Made by a program: the position numbers and the translations under genes | The notes under the pieces: model-generated | What the model was told of the DNA's origin: nothing | Databases searched by the model: none | The model's input: the letters and a program-made list of their open reading frames with translations, nothing else | Source of the DNA: Singulisphaera sp. GP187 | GTDB taxonomy: Bacteria > Planctomycetota > Phycisphaerae > Phycisphaerales > SM1A02 | Assembly (NCBI GenBank): GCA_945868805.1 | Contig: CAMBMO010000024.1 | Span: 1 to 34,142 of the forward strand | DNA: 34,142 bases | Reading direction: 5' to 3' | Shown: positions 7,822 to 16,215 of the stretch, one piece after another | Numbering within the stretch: the first letter of the stretch is position 1 | Layout: the number at the start of each line of letters is the position of its first letter

Positions 7822-8955
7822 CTACGGCGCGAGGGCTCGGACGGACGCAGCCACGATCTTGTGATCCATCTGGTGCAGTTCGACTGAATCGCCGATCGAT
7901 CGCAGCATCGTGATATTGAATCGCCCGCCGAGATGCTCTCGAAACTCCTCGAGTCCGCGCACAAGTTGATCAGTCTGCGCGAGGAGCGGGTGCCATGTGG
8001 GAAGTCCCAACGCACGCAGGCAGGCGATGACCCGGTCCGTGTCCCTTCGTGCAAGGATCTTCGTCCCGACTGCGTACTCACAGTCGAGGGCGATACCGAT
8101 CGAAACCGCATCTCCGTGAGAGATCTCGTATCCACTCATCGATTCCAATTTGTGCGCTGCCCAATGACCGAAGTCGAGCGGTCGCGCTTCTTGAAGTTCA
8201 AATGGGTCGCCTCCTGTTGCGATGTGATCCAGATGAAGTCGGGCACTTCGAATGATGATCGGCATCGAAACAGCGAGATCGCGCTGGACAATCTGCTTCG
8301 AATCCGACTCAATCTGATCGAAGAGCGCGGGATCCTTCAGGCATGCAATCTTGACCGCCTCGCTGAAACCACAAAGGAACTGACCATCACTGAGAGTCGT
8401 CAGAAATCTCTCGTCCGCGACAACGGCCCATGGAACCGAAAATGTCCCCACAAAGTTCTTCTTGCCAAACTTGTTGAGGCCGTTTTTTACGCCCATCGCG
8501 GCGTCATCCATCGCCAGTGTCGTCGTTGGCATGCGAATGAGTCGTACGCCTCTGTGCGCGAGTGCGGCGCCAAATCCAACTGCATCAAGGACGGCGCCAC
8601 CACCGATAGCCAGCACAAAGCTCTTGCGGTCGATCCCGCACCGATCGGTCGCCGCAAGCACTTGCTCACACACATCGATTGAGTTCTTGGCATCCTCGCC
8701 ACCTGCGACGACTTCGACCAACTTCAGATCAGGAACGACCTCGCCCAAGCGAGACCGCGCGCCCAGATAATTCGCAAGTTGATCGCCCAGATCTGGGTGC
8801 AACGCATGAACACCCGAGTCGACGAAGGCAATCATGCGACGATTCGGTTCTCCATCGCAAATCGCGGCGAACGCGGAATTGTCAGGATGAAATGCATCGC
8901 GCGTGAAGCGCACCCGATGTTGGAGAGAGACATGAAATTTCGGGTCGAGTTGCAT
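7822..8955 (-). CDS. EboD-like sugar phosphate cyclase (3-dehydroquinate synthase superfamily)
   Basis: 377 residues. The fold signature is clear: GGEDAK at about 85-90, the NAD-binding GGGAVLD at 118-124, the PTTTLAMDDAAMGVK stretch at about 143-157, then KKNFVGTF. The metal ligands are present as Glu199 (GFSEAVKIA), His264 (DFGHWAAHKLE) and His280 (ISHGDAVSIG). Several positions differ from true AroB (GGGAVLDAVGF in place of the GGGVxGDLxGF pattern, and FGHWAAH in place of FGHTxGH), which suits the EboD/valiolone-synthase side of the superfamily. It heads a three-gene operon with the 110-residue protein and TatD-like EboB. No UbiA-like EboC or EboE lies adjacent, so a housekeeping AroB role cannot be excluded from sequence alone. 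Confidence 0.8.
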   Translation of the reverse strand: MQLDPKFHVSLQHRVRFTRDAFHPDNSAFAAICDGEPNRRMIAFVDSGVHALHPDLGDQLANYLGARSRLGEVVPDLKLVEVVAGGEDAKNSIDVCEQVLAATDRCGIDRKSFVLAIGGGAVLDAVGFGAALAHRGVRLIRMPTTTLAMDDAAMGVKNGLNKFGKKNFVGTFSVPWAVVADERFLTTLSDGQFLCGFSEAVKIACLKDPALFDQIESDSKQIVQRDLAVSMPIIIRSARLHLDHIATGGDPFELQEARPLDFGHWAAHKLESMSGYEISHGDAVSIGIALDCEYAVGTKILARRDTDRVIACLRALGLPTWHPLLAQTDQLVRGLEEFREHLGGRFNITMLRSIGDSVELHQMDHKIVAASVRALAP

Positions 8956-8999
8956 GGGTCTCGTCGATGCGGACGAATCGCAAGGATAGAGCCGATTGC

Positions 9000-9035
9000 A
9001 AAAAAAACACCACGGCGGAGGGCGTTCCGCCGTGG
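9000..9035 (-). terminator. Intrinsic terminator after the HtrA protease gene
   Basis: A perfect ten-base stem (9010-9019 with 9026-9035, CCACGGCGGA and its complement) with a six-base loop is followed on the minus strand by eight T residues (A-run 9000-9007 on the plus strand). It lies 64 bases past the protease stop and ends the long minus-strand run; the cyclase operon must have its own promoter in 8956-8999 or within this spacer. Confidence 0.92.
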
Positions 9036-9098
9036 CTTGGTACCCGCGAATACGCTTCGCAGGAGTCCCCGCAGTTCATGCGGGGAACAAGAGTTCGT

Positions 9099-10589
9099 CT
9101 AGGGAGTCGGCTGCAACACAGCGAGTCGCTTTGTGCGGTCCCTTTCGAAAATGATCCGGGTGGTCGTTGCGGAGTTGGATTTGGCGATCGCAGTTCGGAA
9201 ACCGTCAATGGTTTCGACGACGAATCCGTCGACTTCGCGAATGACATCGCCGCGTTTGAGTCCAGCAAGGAGTGCAGGGCTCCCATCACGCACCCGTTCG
9301 ATTCGCAGCCCCCCGCCCGTAGCGCCGAGTGCAGTCGTGGAGTCAGGGTCGAGCACTCGAATTTCGAGCCCGAGCGAATCCTCGATCGTCGGCGCGACGG
9401 GTTGGGGAACTGATGTGCTATTGGTCGACTCGCCGCCTCGGACTAATTTGGAATCAGGCGATGGTCGCTCGCCGAGTGTGGCGTGGGTCGTGATTGTCTT
9501 TCCGTCGCGAATGACACCAAGCGCGACGGGCTCTTCAGGAGTGCAGTTTGCGATTGTGCGCATGAAGTGAGCGCGCGTTGGTGTCGCCTCGCCGTCGATG
9601 GCGACGATGATGTCGCCGACTTCAATGCCAGCGCGGGCAGCAGGGGTTCCAGGAACCACACCTGCGACAAGAACACCGTCGGTTGAATCGTGCCCGACAC
9701 TCTTCGCGAGATCGCGGTCAAGTTCCCTTGTTGAGACTCCAAGCCAACCTCGTCGAACTTCTCTCCCTTGAGCGATTGACTCCGCGACTTTCTGCACGAC
9801 ATGGCTCGGGATTGCGAATCCAACGCCAGAGCTTCCGCCGGTCTGCGACGCGATTCCACTGTTGATTCCAACCACCTTTCCATCGAGGTCGATGAGCGGA
9901 CCACCGGAGTTTCCAGGATTGATCGCCGCGTCAGTCTGGATGTACTCCTCGAATGTCGAAAGCCCGAGTCCATCGCGACTCTTCGCGCTCACGATTCCAG
10001 CCGTCACGGAGTGTTCGAATCCGAACGGGCTTCCAATGGCGAGCACCCAGTCCCCAGTTTCGATTTCGCGGGAGTTTCCAAATGACGCCGCCTGCAGTTT
10101 CGTCGCCGCAATCCGGACGACCGCCAGGTCAGTTTCTCTGTCGGTTCCGACGATGGTCCCCTGAAATTTTCTCCCATCGAAGAGGCGAACCGTCACTTCG
10201 TCGCCACCCGAGACCACATGATTGTTCGTAATAATTAATCCATCTTCGGAGAGGATGACGCCGGTTCCCTCGCCGCGCACTTCACCTCGTTGGCGACCCC
10301 GGCCTTCACTTCGGTGTTCGGTTGCGAATGGCGGTCGATCGATGGTTGTGATTGCGACGACACTCGGACCAACTCGTTTCGCCACCTCGCGAAACGCTCT
10401 GGAAAGACTTCGGGCGTAGTGCAAATCGTCTGCGACATTGCCCTCTTGGGGATCGCCTCCGGATGCGGCGCCAGTCAGGGCACTCGCAATCGCCAATGCA
10501 ATGATTCGAGCTCGCCAAGGCGAGTGTCGAACTTGCGAAGCTAGAGATACAAGTGATTGGTTCCCAATTCCATCGCCCATAAAACCCAT
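9099..10589 (-). CDS. DegP/HtrA-family serine protease with two PDZ domains
   Basis: 496 residues. An N-terminal hydrophobic stretch (residues about 28-45) is a signal peptide or anchor, placing the protease in the periplasm. The trypsin-like domain has its full triad: His124 (TNNHVV), Asp154 (ETDLAVV) and Ser228 (INPGNSGGP). PDZ1 follows at about 275-365 (DGVLVAGVVPGTPAARAG) and PDZ2 at about 405-490 (GLRIERVRDGSPALLAGLKRGD). The family degrades or refolds damaged envelope proteins. The ATG at 10589 has AAGG immediately before it; the second ATG at 10580 has better spacing from that AAGG and is equally plausible. The gene follows the methyltransferase by 41 bases and ends at the terminator at 9000-9035. 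Confidence 0.93.
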   Translation of the reverse strand: MGFMGDGIGNQSLVSLASQVRHSPWRARIIALAIASALTGAASGGDPQEGNVADDLHYARSLSRAFREVAKRVGPSVVAITTIDRPPFATEHRSEGRGRQRGEVRGEGTGVILSEDGLIITNNHVVSGGDEVTVRLFDGRKFQGTIVGTDRETDLAVVRIAATKLQAASFGNSREIETGDWVLAIGSPFGFEHSVTAGIVSAKSRDGLGLSTFEEYIQTDAAINPGNSGGPLIDLDGKVVGINSGIASQTGGSSGVGFAIPSHVVQKVAESIAQGREVRRGWLGVSTRELDRDLAKSVGHDSTDGVLVAGVVPGTPAARAGIEVGDIIVAIDGEATPTRAHFMRTIANCTPEEPVALGVIRDGKTITTHATLGERPSPDSKLVRGGESTNSTSVPQPVAPTIEDSLGLEIRVLDPDSTTALGATGGGLRIERVRDGSPALLAGLKRGDVIREVDGFVVETIDGFRTAIAKSNSATTTRIIFERDRTKRLAVLQPTP

Positions 10590-10630
10590 CCTTTCGCTCG
10601 GCGTTGCTACGCACGAGCGGATTTAGTGGT

Positions 10631-11545
10631 TCAGAGAATCTTGACGATGGGATGCGCAATTCGGTGCAGGCAGATGCTTGCGGCAACTGCAGCATTGAGC
10701 GAGTCGACTGAATCCGCAATCGGAATTCGCACTCGGTGCGTGACGACTGCCATGACGGCAGGCGAAATGCCGTCGTGCTCGTTCCCGACGACCAACATCG
10801 TCGGGGGAGTCTCAATCCCTTGGCTTCGCTCAATCTGCGCATCAAATGTTGCGATGTCTTGCGCGTCGCGGGCGCAGTCCGCCGCGAGGACTCGAAGGAT
10901 TGGTCTCGTCGTGCGCAGGTGCATGATCGTGTGCGCGAGATCATCGCACCACGCATAAGGAATCGTTAGTGCATGCCCCATCGAAACGCGTAGCGACTTT
11001 CGATAGAGCGGGTCGTGCGAGTTGCGCGAGAGCAGGACGCCGCCGACGCCAAAGGCAGCGGCACCGCGAAAGAGTGCTCCGACATTGTCCATGTTGCTCA
11101 CGCTGTCGAGAGCGAGGAGCATTTTCGCGGTTGGGAATGGATGGTCGAAAGGCGATCGTTCATCGAGCGCCGATCGAAGCCCGATCGCAAGGACACCGCG
11201 GTGCAGATCGAATCCGGCGGTTTGTTCGAGGACAGCATCTTCGACTCTGAACAGGGGGGTTTGCGGTGATGCGCTCTGTGCGATCGCATGCGCGACGCGC
11301 TCTGCCATTCGCTGCGATGAAACAACGCTCTTGGTGATTCCAGCGATTGCGAGCATCCCGATGACGATGGGAATCGTCTCGCCAACGAAGAGCCCTTCGC
11401 TTCGCCGCGCACCGGACAAATCGCGCTCGCGCAGAAAGCGATAGTCGTCGAGGCGAGGATCGTGGAAGTCTGTCAGCGGCTTGTCGATCCCGCGCTCACT
11501 CACTGAATTGGACGGGGGTTTCGAGCAGAACACTTGATCGATCAT
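10631..11545 (-). CDS. SpoU/TrmH-family RNA 2'-O-methyltransferase
   Basis: 304 residues from the ATG at 11545. The SPOUT domain is complete in the C-terminal half: motif 1 DNVGALFRGAAAFGV, motif 2 LVVGNEHDGIS and motif 3 IPIADSVDSLNAAVAASI, which form the knotted SAM site and dimer interface. The family methylates a ribose of rRNA or tRNA; the target is not predictable here. The N-terminus is unusual: residues 7-19 are coded by one copy of a 41-base repeat shared with the end of the E2 gene, and residues 1-6 come from DNA that appears inserted. A GTG at 11503 is probably the original start; it would have overlapped the E2 stop by eight bases before the insertion. Confidence 0.88.
   Translation of the reverse strand: MIDQVFCSKPPSNSVSERGIDKPLTDFHDPRLDDYRFLRERDLSGARRSEGLFVGETIPIVIGMLAIAGITKSVVSSQRMAERVAHAIAQSASPQTPLFRVEDAVLEQTAGFDLHRGVLAIGLRSALDERSPFDHPFPTAKMLLALDSVSNMDNVGALFRGAAAFGVGGVLLSRNSHDPLYRKSLRVSMGHALTIPYAWCDDLAHTIMHLRTTRPILRVLAADCARDAQDIATFDAQIERSQGIETPPTMLVVGNEHDGISPAVMAVVTHRVRIPIADSVDSLNAAVAASICLHRIAHPIVKIL
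11489..11529. repeat. 41-bp perfect direct repeat, copy 1 (in the methyltransferase N-terminus)
   Basis: Identical over 41 bases to 12685-12725, in the same orientation. Here it codes, in a different frame from the E2 copy, for the start of the SpoU methyltransferase (SKPPSNSVSERG). It contains the probable original GTG start at 11501-11503. Confidence 0.93.
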
Positions 11546-11676
11546 AGGTCGAGCTCAGTTGGTTCTGAATCGAGAAGCTGTTGTGCAGTCGGTTGAGTAG
11601 ACTTTGAACATGGTGGCGGCTGGTGCCGCTGACTGTTGATCAGGTGCAGCGACACAACAATTGGGGAAACACTTTC

Positions 11677-12702
11677 ATGTCTGACTTTCATATTCGACAT
11701 CCAGATGGATCGATGTACGGTCCATATACCGTGGCGGAACTTCGGAAATACGCGAAGGACGGGAGGATTACGGCGGCTACGGAAATTTGCAGGGTCGGGA
11801 CCACAAAGTGGGTGAAAGCGAACCAAGTTCGAGGGCTCGGCGAGTTCGAACCGTCAGGCATACCTGCCTCTGGCGATGCTGGTGTCCCAGTTGAACCAGC
11901 GAAGGGAACACCAGAACCGATCGTTGCAGAGACCGCCTTCGCCGATAAGGAATTGCACGAGCCGGATCTTCCCCGAAAGCGTGCGCCTTCAACTTCCCCG
12001 GACAAGCAACTGCCGATCGGTGTCGTCGATCGGCTCCTTCGCGCAGCGTTTCAGTGGGCGAGATCCGTCTCGGTGGCAGTGATAGCACTCTGTGCGGTCG
12101 CAAGCATTTGTGCTGTGGCTCTTGGCGTCTACGCGATCATGCCGCAAACACCGAACTTTAGCAATTCATGTCCGACGCCAACGATGGGCGAATTTTCTGC
12201 TGCTTGGGCTGTCGATTCCGAGAATCAGCGGAACAATCGTCCTGAGTCAGAGGCTGGCGACGAAACGTCGCTCGGATCGATCGATCCATGCGAGGCACAT
12301 CGGGCGCGGGTGGTCTCGGTTGTCAAGAAACTAAAACTCGACGAGCAAGCCGTGTACGTCATTTGCCAAAAGGTGGTCGCCCTTCCCGAGGGGTGTCGCG
12401 AGCCATTCGTGAGTGGGTTTGTCGATTTCTCTTCGTCCTTCGCGGCGGCAGCCCCGACGAACGAGTCATGCACGGCAGCCGATGCGGCCAATTGGTACAT
12501 CAAGACATTCGAGTCCGGAGTGCTGAAAGCCCAATTCGAAGCCAATCAGCGAGAATTAGCGGCGGCGAAGCGTCGCGAATTGCTCCAGCCCGCACTCAGT
12601 ACGGTCGGTTTCGCGTTCGTCGGGTTGCTCAGTTTTCTTCTGCTCCCCCTCTTGATTCAGATCGAGCGAAACACCCGTCTCCAGCCCGCGCTCACTCACT
12701 GA
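11677..12702 (+). CDS. GYF_2/DUF4339 membrane protein (apparent insertion in the operon)
   Basis: 341 residues. Residues about 1-50 are a GYF_2 domain (HPDGSMYGPYTVAELRKYA, WVKANQVRGL), a small fold that in eukaryotes binds proline-rich peptides and in planctomycetes is often tied to membrane segments. Two transmembrane helices follow, at about residues 132-156 (SVAVIALCAVASICAVALGV) and near the C-terminus at about 308-330 (GLLSFLLLPLLIQI), with a 150-residue loop between. The ATG at 11677 has GGGG about ten bases upstream and begins right at the GYF domain. It runs against the surrounding minus-strand operon, and its last five codons and stop lie in copy 2 of the 41-bp repeat, overlapping the E2 gene tail to tail. 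Confidence 0.8.
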   Translation: MSDFHIRHPDGSMYGPYTVAELRKYAKDGRITAATEICRVGTTKWVKANQVRGLGEFEPSGIPASGDAGVPVEPAKGTPEPIVAETAFADKELHEPDLPRKRAPSTSPDKQLPIGVVDRLLRAAFQWARSVSVAVIALCAVASICAVALGVYAIMPQTPNFSNSCPTPTMGEFSAAWAVDSENQRNNRPESEAGDETSLGSIDPCEAHRARVVSVVKKLKLDEQAVYVICQKVVALPEGCREPFVSGFVDFSSSFAAAAPTNESCTAADAANWYIKTFESGVLKAQFEANQRELAAAKRRELLQPALSTVGFAFVGLLSFLLLPLLIQIERNTRLQPALTH

Positions 12703-12725
12703 ATTGGACGGGGGTTTCGAGCAGA
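12685..12725. repeat. 41-bp perfect direct repeat, copy 2 (E2 C-terminus)
   Basis: Identical to 11489-11529, 1196 bases away. On the minus strand it codes for the natural-looking E2 end LLETPVQFSE plus stop; on the plus strand it codes for the last residues (PALTH) and stop of the GYF protein. Confidence 0.93.
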
Positions 12726-14038
12726 CGAATCACTTCGCTCATGAAGCGAACAGCTTGCGCACCGTCCACGACTCGGTGGTCACAGGAGATTGAAAGTGGT
12801 AGGACAAGCCCCGCGTAGAACTTTCCGTCCTTTACCAGCACTCGTTCGCGTGCACGACCGACTGCGAGGATCGCGACCTCTGGATAGTTGATGATCGGTG
12901 TTGCGAACATCCCACCATAGGAACCGACATTTGAAATCGTAAACGTTCCGCCGAGAGACTCCTCTCGACTGATCGAGCGATCCTTGCACTTGCCCGCGAG
13001 TGTGCGAACGGCTGTGCCGAGCTCAACCGCCGACTTGCGATCCGCATCGCGAATGACGGGGACCATGAGTCCAGAATCGGTGTCGACAGCGATGCCGAGA
13101 TTGATCACGCCCTTGATCAGAATCTCGCTGTTCGCGTCATCGACATTGGCATTGAGTGCTGGGAAGGCGCGTAGTGCCTTGCAGACCGCAAGCATCACGA
13201 ATGGCAACATCGACAATTTTTCGCCGACGACCTTTGAATACTCGCGCCGTTTGAGATCGAGTTGCGTCACATCGGCTTCGTCGACCGCGGTGAAGTGCAC
13301 GGCGGTTTGAACGGATCGTGTGAGTGCCTCGGCAATCTTTCGACGAACGCCGCGGAAGGGGATGCGCTGCGAAACACCGTCTTTGTCGACAGGTGGAAGG
13401 ACAATTGGATCCGGAACCGCACGCGCGCTCGTAGCTCCGCCCGCGAATCCTCCAACATCGCTCGCCGTCACGCGACCTCCGCGTCCAGTGCCGTCCACAC
13501 GATTGATATCCACGGAAAGCTCTCGTGCGATTCGTCTCACCGCTGGAGTCGCGAGTGATTTGCCCTGCGGGGTTTTCACCGCACGGTGCTCTTCCTCGCG
13601 GCGAGCGAATCGATTGCCGACACTCAGCGTGCCTTGCATGCTTCCGACGACGGTCCCTTGATCCTCTGTCGGGTTCTTGGCTGGTGAAGGCACACCAGCG
13701 GCGACTTGTGCCGAAACACATGCCGGAGCATTCTCGCGCGACGGTGCGATCGCAGCGGGCGCGGATTTCGTCGCGTTCGTCGGGCCATATCGAACCAGCA
13801 CGGCCGCGACTTTGATGATGTCGCCTTCCTTGCCACAGAGTTCAGAGATCGTTCCAGCCCATGGACTCGGCACTTCGACAAGCGCTTTGTCCGTTTGCAT
13901 TTCCGCCATCGCCTGAGATTCCTTCACGGCATCGCCTGGCTTCACAAGCCATCGGATGAGTTCGGCCTCCACCAATCCCTCGCCGAGATCGGGAAGCAGG
14001 AAGTGGCTCTTATCCGCGGGTTGTTTGAGTCCAGCCAT
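12692..14038 (-). CDS. 2-oxoacid dehydrogenase E2 (dihydrolipoyl acyltransferase)
   Basis: 448 residues. The lipoyl domain is at about 11-85, with the lipoylated Lys51 in EMQTDKALVEV; the E3/E1-binding domain is at about 160-195 (LATPAVRRIARELSVDI, GTGRGGRVTASDV); the catalytic acyltransferase core runs from about 220 to the end, with His421 and Asp425 in SCDHRVVDG. A single lipoyl domain and the linked leucine dehydrogenase favour the branched-chain 2-oxoacid complex, but a pyruvate-specific complex cannot be excluded. It follows E1beta by 49 bases. The C-terminus and stop lie in the 41-bp repeat. The E3 gene is not in the window and must come from elsewhere. Confidence 0.93.
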   Translation of the reverse strand: MAGLKQPADKSHFLLPDLGEGLVEAELIRWLVKPGDAVKESQAMAEMQTDKALVEVPSPWAGTISELCGKEGDIIKVAAVLVRYGPTNATKSAPAAIAPSRENAPACVSAQVAAGVPSPAKNPTEDQGTVVGSMQGTLSVGNRFARREEEHRAVKTPQGKSLATPAVRRIARELSVDINRVDGTGRGGRVTASDVGGFAGGATSARAVPDPIVLPPVDKDGVSQRIPFRGVRRKIAEALTRSVQTAVHFTAVDEADVTQLDLKRREYSKVVGEKLSMLPFVMLAVCKALRAFPALNANVDDANSEILIKGVINLGIAVDTDSGLMVPVIRDADRKSAVELGTAVRTLAGKCKDRSISREESLGGTFTISNVGSYGGMFATPIINYPEVAILAVGRARERVLVKDGKFYAGLVLPLSISCDHRVVDGAQAVRFMSEVIRLLETPVQFSE

Positions 14039-14087
14039 AGGTGTTCAGGATAATAGGTGCTCAGGATAAGTGAGTGCGAAGCGTAAA

Positions 14088-15056
14088 TCAGAACGCGAAG
14101 AGGTCCTCGATCGCTCCGGTGATGCGGCTGGCGTCAGGCATGTAGTTGAGTTCTAACTTGTAGTAGGGCATGATCGTGTCAAAGCCCGTGACGCGCTGCA
14201 CCGGGGCTTCGAGATACAAGAAGCATCGCTCCATGATTTGTGCGGCAACTTCGGCACCCATTCCACCGGTCCGTGGCGCTTCGTGCACAACGACGCATCG
14301 GCCGGTCTTCTTGACGCTCGTCTCGATTGCTTCAAGGTCCATCGGAAAGATTGTGCGCAGATCGATCAGTTCGATCGAACGCGAAGACTTCTCGATGCTC
14401 TGCATGCACTGCAAGACACTCGCACCCCAACTGACAACGGTGAGTTCGGTGCCTTCGCAGACGACTCGCGCCTTTCCGATCGGAATGGTGTATTCATCTT
14501 CTGGAACTTCCTCGCGGAAGGCTCGGTAAACGCGCTTGGGTTCGAAAAAGATCACGGGATCCGGATCGCGAATCGCGCTGATCAGCAAACCCTTTGCGTC
14601 ATACGGCGAGCTTGGCATGACAACCTTGATGCCAGGCTGATGCGAGTAGATCGCTTCGGGCGAGTCGCTGTGAAGTTCAGGGGCGTGAATTCCGCCGCCG
14701 ACAGGAACACGAATCGTCAATGGCACGGTGAACGCGCCACGTGTGCGCGTACGCATGCGTGCTGCGTGACTGCAGATCTGGTCATACGCGGGACCGAGAA
14801 ACCCATCGAATTGAATCTCTGGGATCGGTCGCAGGCCAGCCATCGCGAGACCGATGGAAGTCCCAATGATTCCGCTCTCGGCGAGTGGCGTGTCGACGAC
14901 CCGTCGCGCACCGAAGCGCGCGTGCAGTCCTTCCGTCACTCGAAAGACGCCACCATTGACACCGACATCTTCACCGAGAATCAGGACGCGTTCGTCCTTC
15001 TCCATTTCCTGGATGAGCGCGAGGTTGATTGCTTGAACAAGATTGAGATTCGCCAT
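14088..15056 (-). CDS. 2-oxoacid dehydrogenase E1 beta subunit (transketolase-like)
   Basis: 322 residues, normal for the family. It opens with NLVQAINLALIQEMEKDERV and LGEDVGVNGGVFRVTEGL, the thiamine-diphosphate side of the E1beta fold, followed by DTPLAESGIIGTSIGLAMAG and, in the C-terminal domain, LIDLRTIFPMDLEAI and VVHEAPRTGGMGAEVAAQI. Together with E1alpha it forms the heterotetramer that decarboxylates the 2-oxoacid and passes the acyl group to E2. Its start lies two bases after the E1alpha stop, so the two are coupled. Branched-chain specificity is inferred from context. Confidence 0.94.
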   Translation of the reverse strand: MANLNLVQAINLALIQEMEKDERVLILGEDVGVNGGVFRVTEGLHARFGARRVVDTPLAESGIIGTSIGLAMAGLRPIPEIQFDGFLGPAYDQICSHAARMRTRTRGAFTVPLTIRVPVGGGIHAPELHSDSPEAIYSHQPGIKVVMPSSPYDAKGLLISAIRDPDPVIFFEPKRVYRAFREEVPEDEYTIPIGKARVVCEGTELTVVSWGASVLQCMQSIEKSSRSIELIDLRTIFPMDLEAIETSVKKTGRCVVVHEAPRTGGMGAEVAAQIMERCFLYLEAPVQRVTGFDTIMPYYKLELNYMPDASRITGAIEDLFAF

Positions 15057-15058
15057 GA

Positions 15059-16186
15059 TTAGTGTCCTCCCGCCCCAGGAGAAGCGGCAGTGGAAGTCAC
15101 CGTCGCTTCCGAAGCGAGCGAATGGGTCTGCATCGAATCGCGTTGCTGTGCGAGATCGGCTGGCAGTTCAGCGAAGGTGTAATTGAATGCGTCGGTGATG
15201 GGCGGAGCGGCGATTTCCTCGGCGCGCGTGACGGCTGCGTTCACTTCGATTTCGATGCGCTTCATCATGACCTCTTCCTTCGATGAATCCCAGCACTTTT
15301 GTCGTTCGAGGAACTTTCTCGTGCGCAAGAGCGGATCACGCAGTTTCCAGACATCGACTTCCGCTTGGTCGCGGTAACGGCGCGCGTCGTCCGCGGTGGT
15401 GTGGTCACCAAGTCGGTAAGTGACCATCTCGATGAATGTCGGACGCGACTCGGTTCGCGCTCGGTGTGCCGCCGCCTTGACGGCGTAGACACATGCGAAG
15501 ATGTCGTTGCCATCGACTTGAATGCACGGCATTCCATACGCAATCCCGCGCTGCGCAACGGTTGGTGCGCTGCACTGGATCTTGCCGGGAACGCTGATCG
15601 CCCAGAAATTGTTTTGGCAGCAAAAGACGACCGGAAGGTCGAGATTCGCGGCGAAATTCGCGGCTTCATGGAAGTCGCCCTCGCTTGTCGCGCCATCGCC
15701 GAAGAATGTGCACGCGATCTGCTTTTCGCCGCGGTACTTCGAAGCCCAGGCCAATCCCGCTGCGTGCAACATCTGCGTACCAATCGGAACCGCGATTGGA
15801 GTCGCGAAGTGCGGCCGAGGCATCGCGTTACCGCGCTCGTCACCCATCCAGTGGAGGAGGATCGACTCCATCGGAACGCCGCGCCAGAAGAGACCGCAAT
15901 TCTCGCGGTAGCAGGTGACCATCCAGTCATCCTTGTTCAGGACATACGCGGCGCCGAGGCTTGTCGCCTCCTGCCCCATGTTCTGCGGATAGGTGCCCAT
16001 TCGTCCCGATCGCTGCAGCTTGAACGCAACTTCGTCCAGATAGCGGCACGACGACATCGCCTCGTACAACTTGACGAGGTCCGCATCGGGTATCAACCCG
16101 GCGCCGAGTTTTTCGTCGTAGTTTCCATGCTCGTCGAGGATCGAGACTCGCTCGATTTCCAACTTCAAAATGCTCTTGATGGGCAT
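15059..16186 (-). CDS. 2-oxoacid dehydrogenase E1 alpha subunit (thiamine-diphosphate enzyme)
   Basis: 375 residues from the ATG at 16186. The thiamine-diphosphate motif is clear as GDGATSEGDFHEAANFA ending in NN (about residues 160-185), with YPQNMGQEATSLGAAYVL before it and the phosphorylation-loop-like YRLGDHTTADDARRYR after it. The frame runs on to 16618, but that part overlaps the gamma-glutamyltransferase and carries no family similarity; the ATG in MPIKSILKL fits the family N-terminus. No Shine-Dalgarno is visible. The sequence is as close to Gram-positive-type PdhA as to BkdA, so substrate choice rests on the neighbouring leucine dehydrogenase and acyl-CoA enzymes. Confidence 0.93.
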   Translation of the reverse strand: MPIKSILKLEIERVSILDEHGNYDEKLGAGLIPDADLVKLYEAMSSCRYLDEVAFKLQRSGRMGTYPQNMGQEATSLGAAYVLNKDDWMVTCYRENCGLFWRGVPMESILLHWMGDERGNAMPRPHFATPIAVPIGTQMLHAAGLAWASKYRGEKQIACTFFGDGATSEGDFHEAANFAANLDLPVVFCCQNNFWAISVPGKIQCSAPTVAQRGIAYGMPCIQVDGNDIFACVYAVKAAAHRARTESRPTFIEMVTYRLGDHTTADDARRYRDQAEVDVWKLRDPLLRTRKFLERQKCWDSSKEEVMMKRIEIEVNAAVTRAEEIAAPPITDAFNYTFAELPADLAQQRDSMQTHSLASEATVTSTAASPGAGGH

Positions 16187-16215
16187 GGAAAAAGTGTAGC
16201 GCAGGAGGGCGAAAT

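Noticed and set aside
7812-8135. N-terminal extension of the 110-residue protein to 218 residues (close to EboA length)
   Set aside because: The extension lies fully inside the cyclase gene and is Arg/Ser-rich shadow sequence; the length match to EboA is a coincidence.
11489-12725. The 41-bp repeats as ends of a composite transposon
   Set aside because: They are direct, carry coding sequence of the E2-spoU junction, and the enclosed segment has no transposase or terminal inverted repeats.
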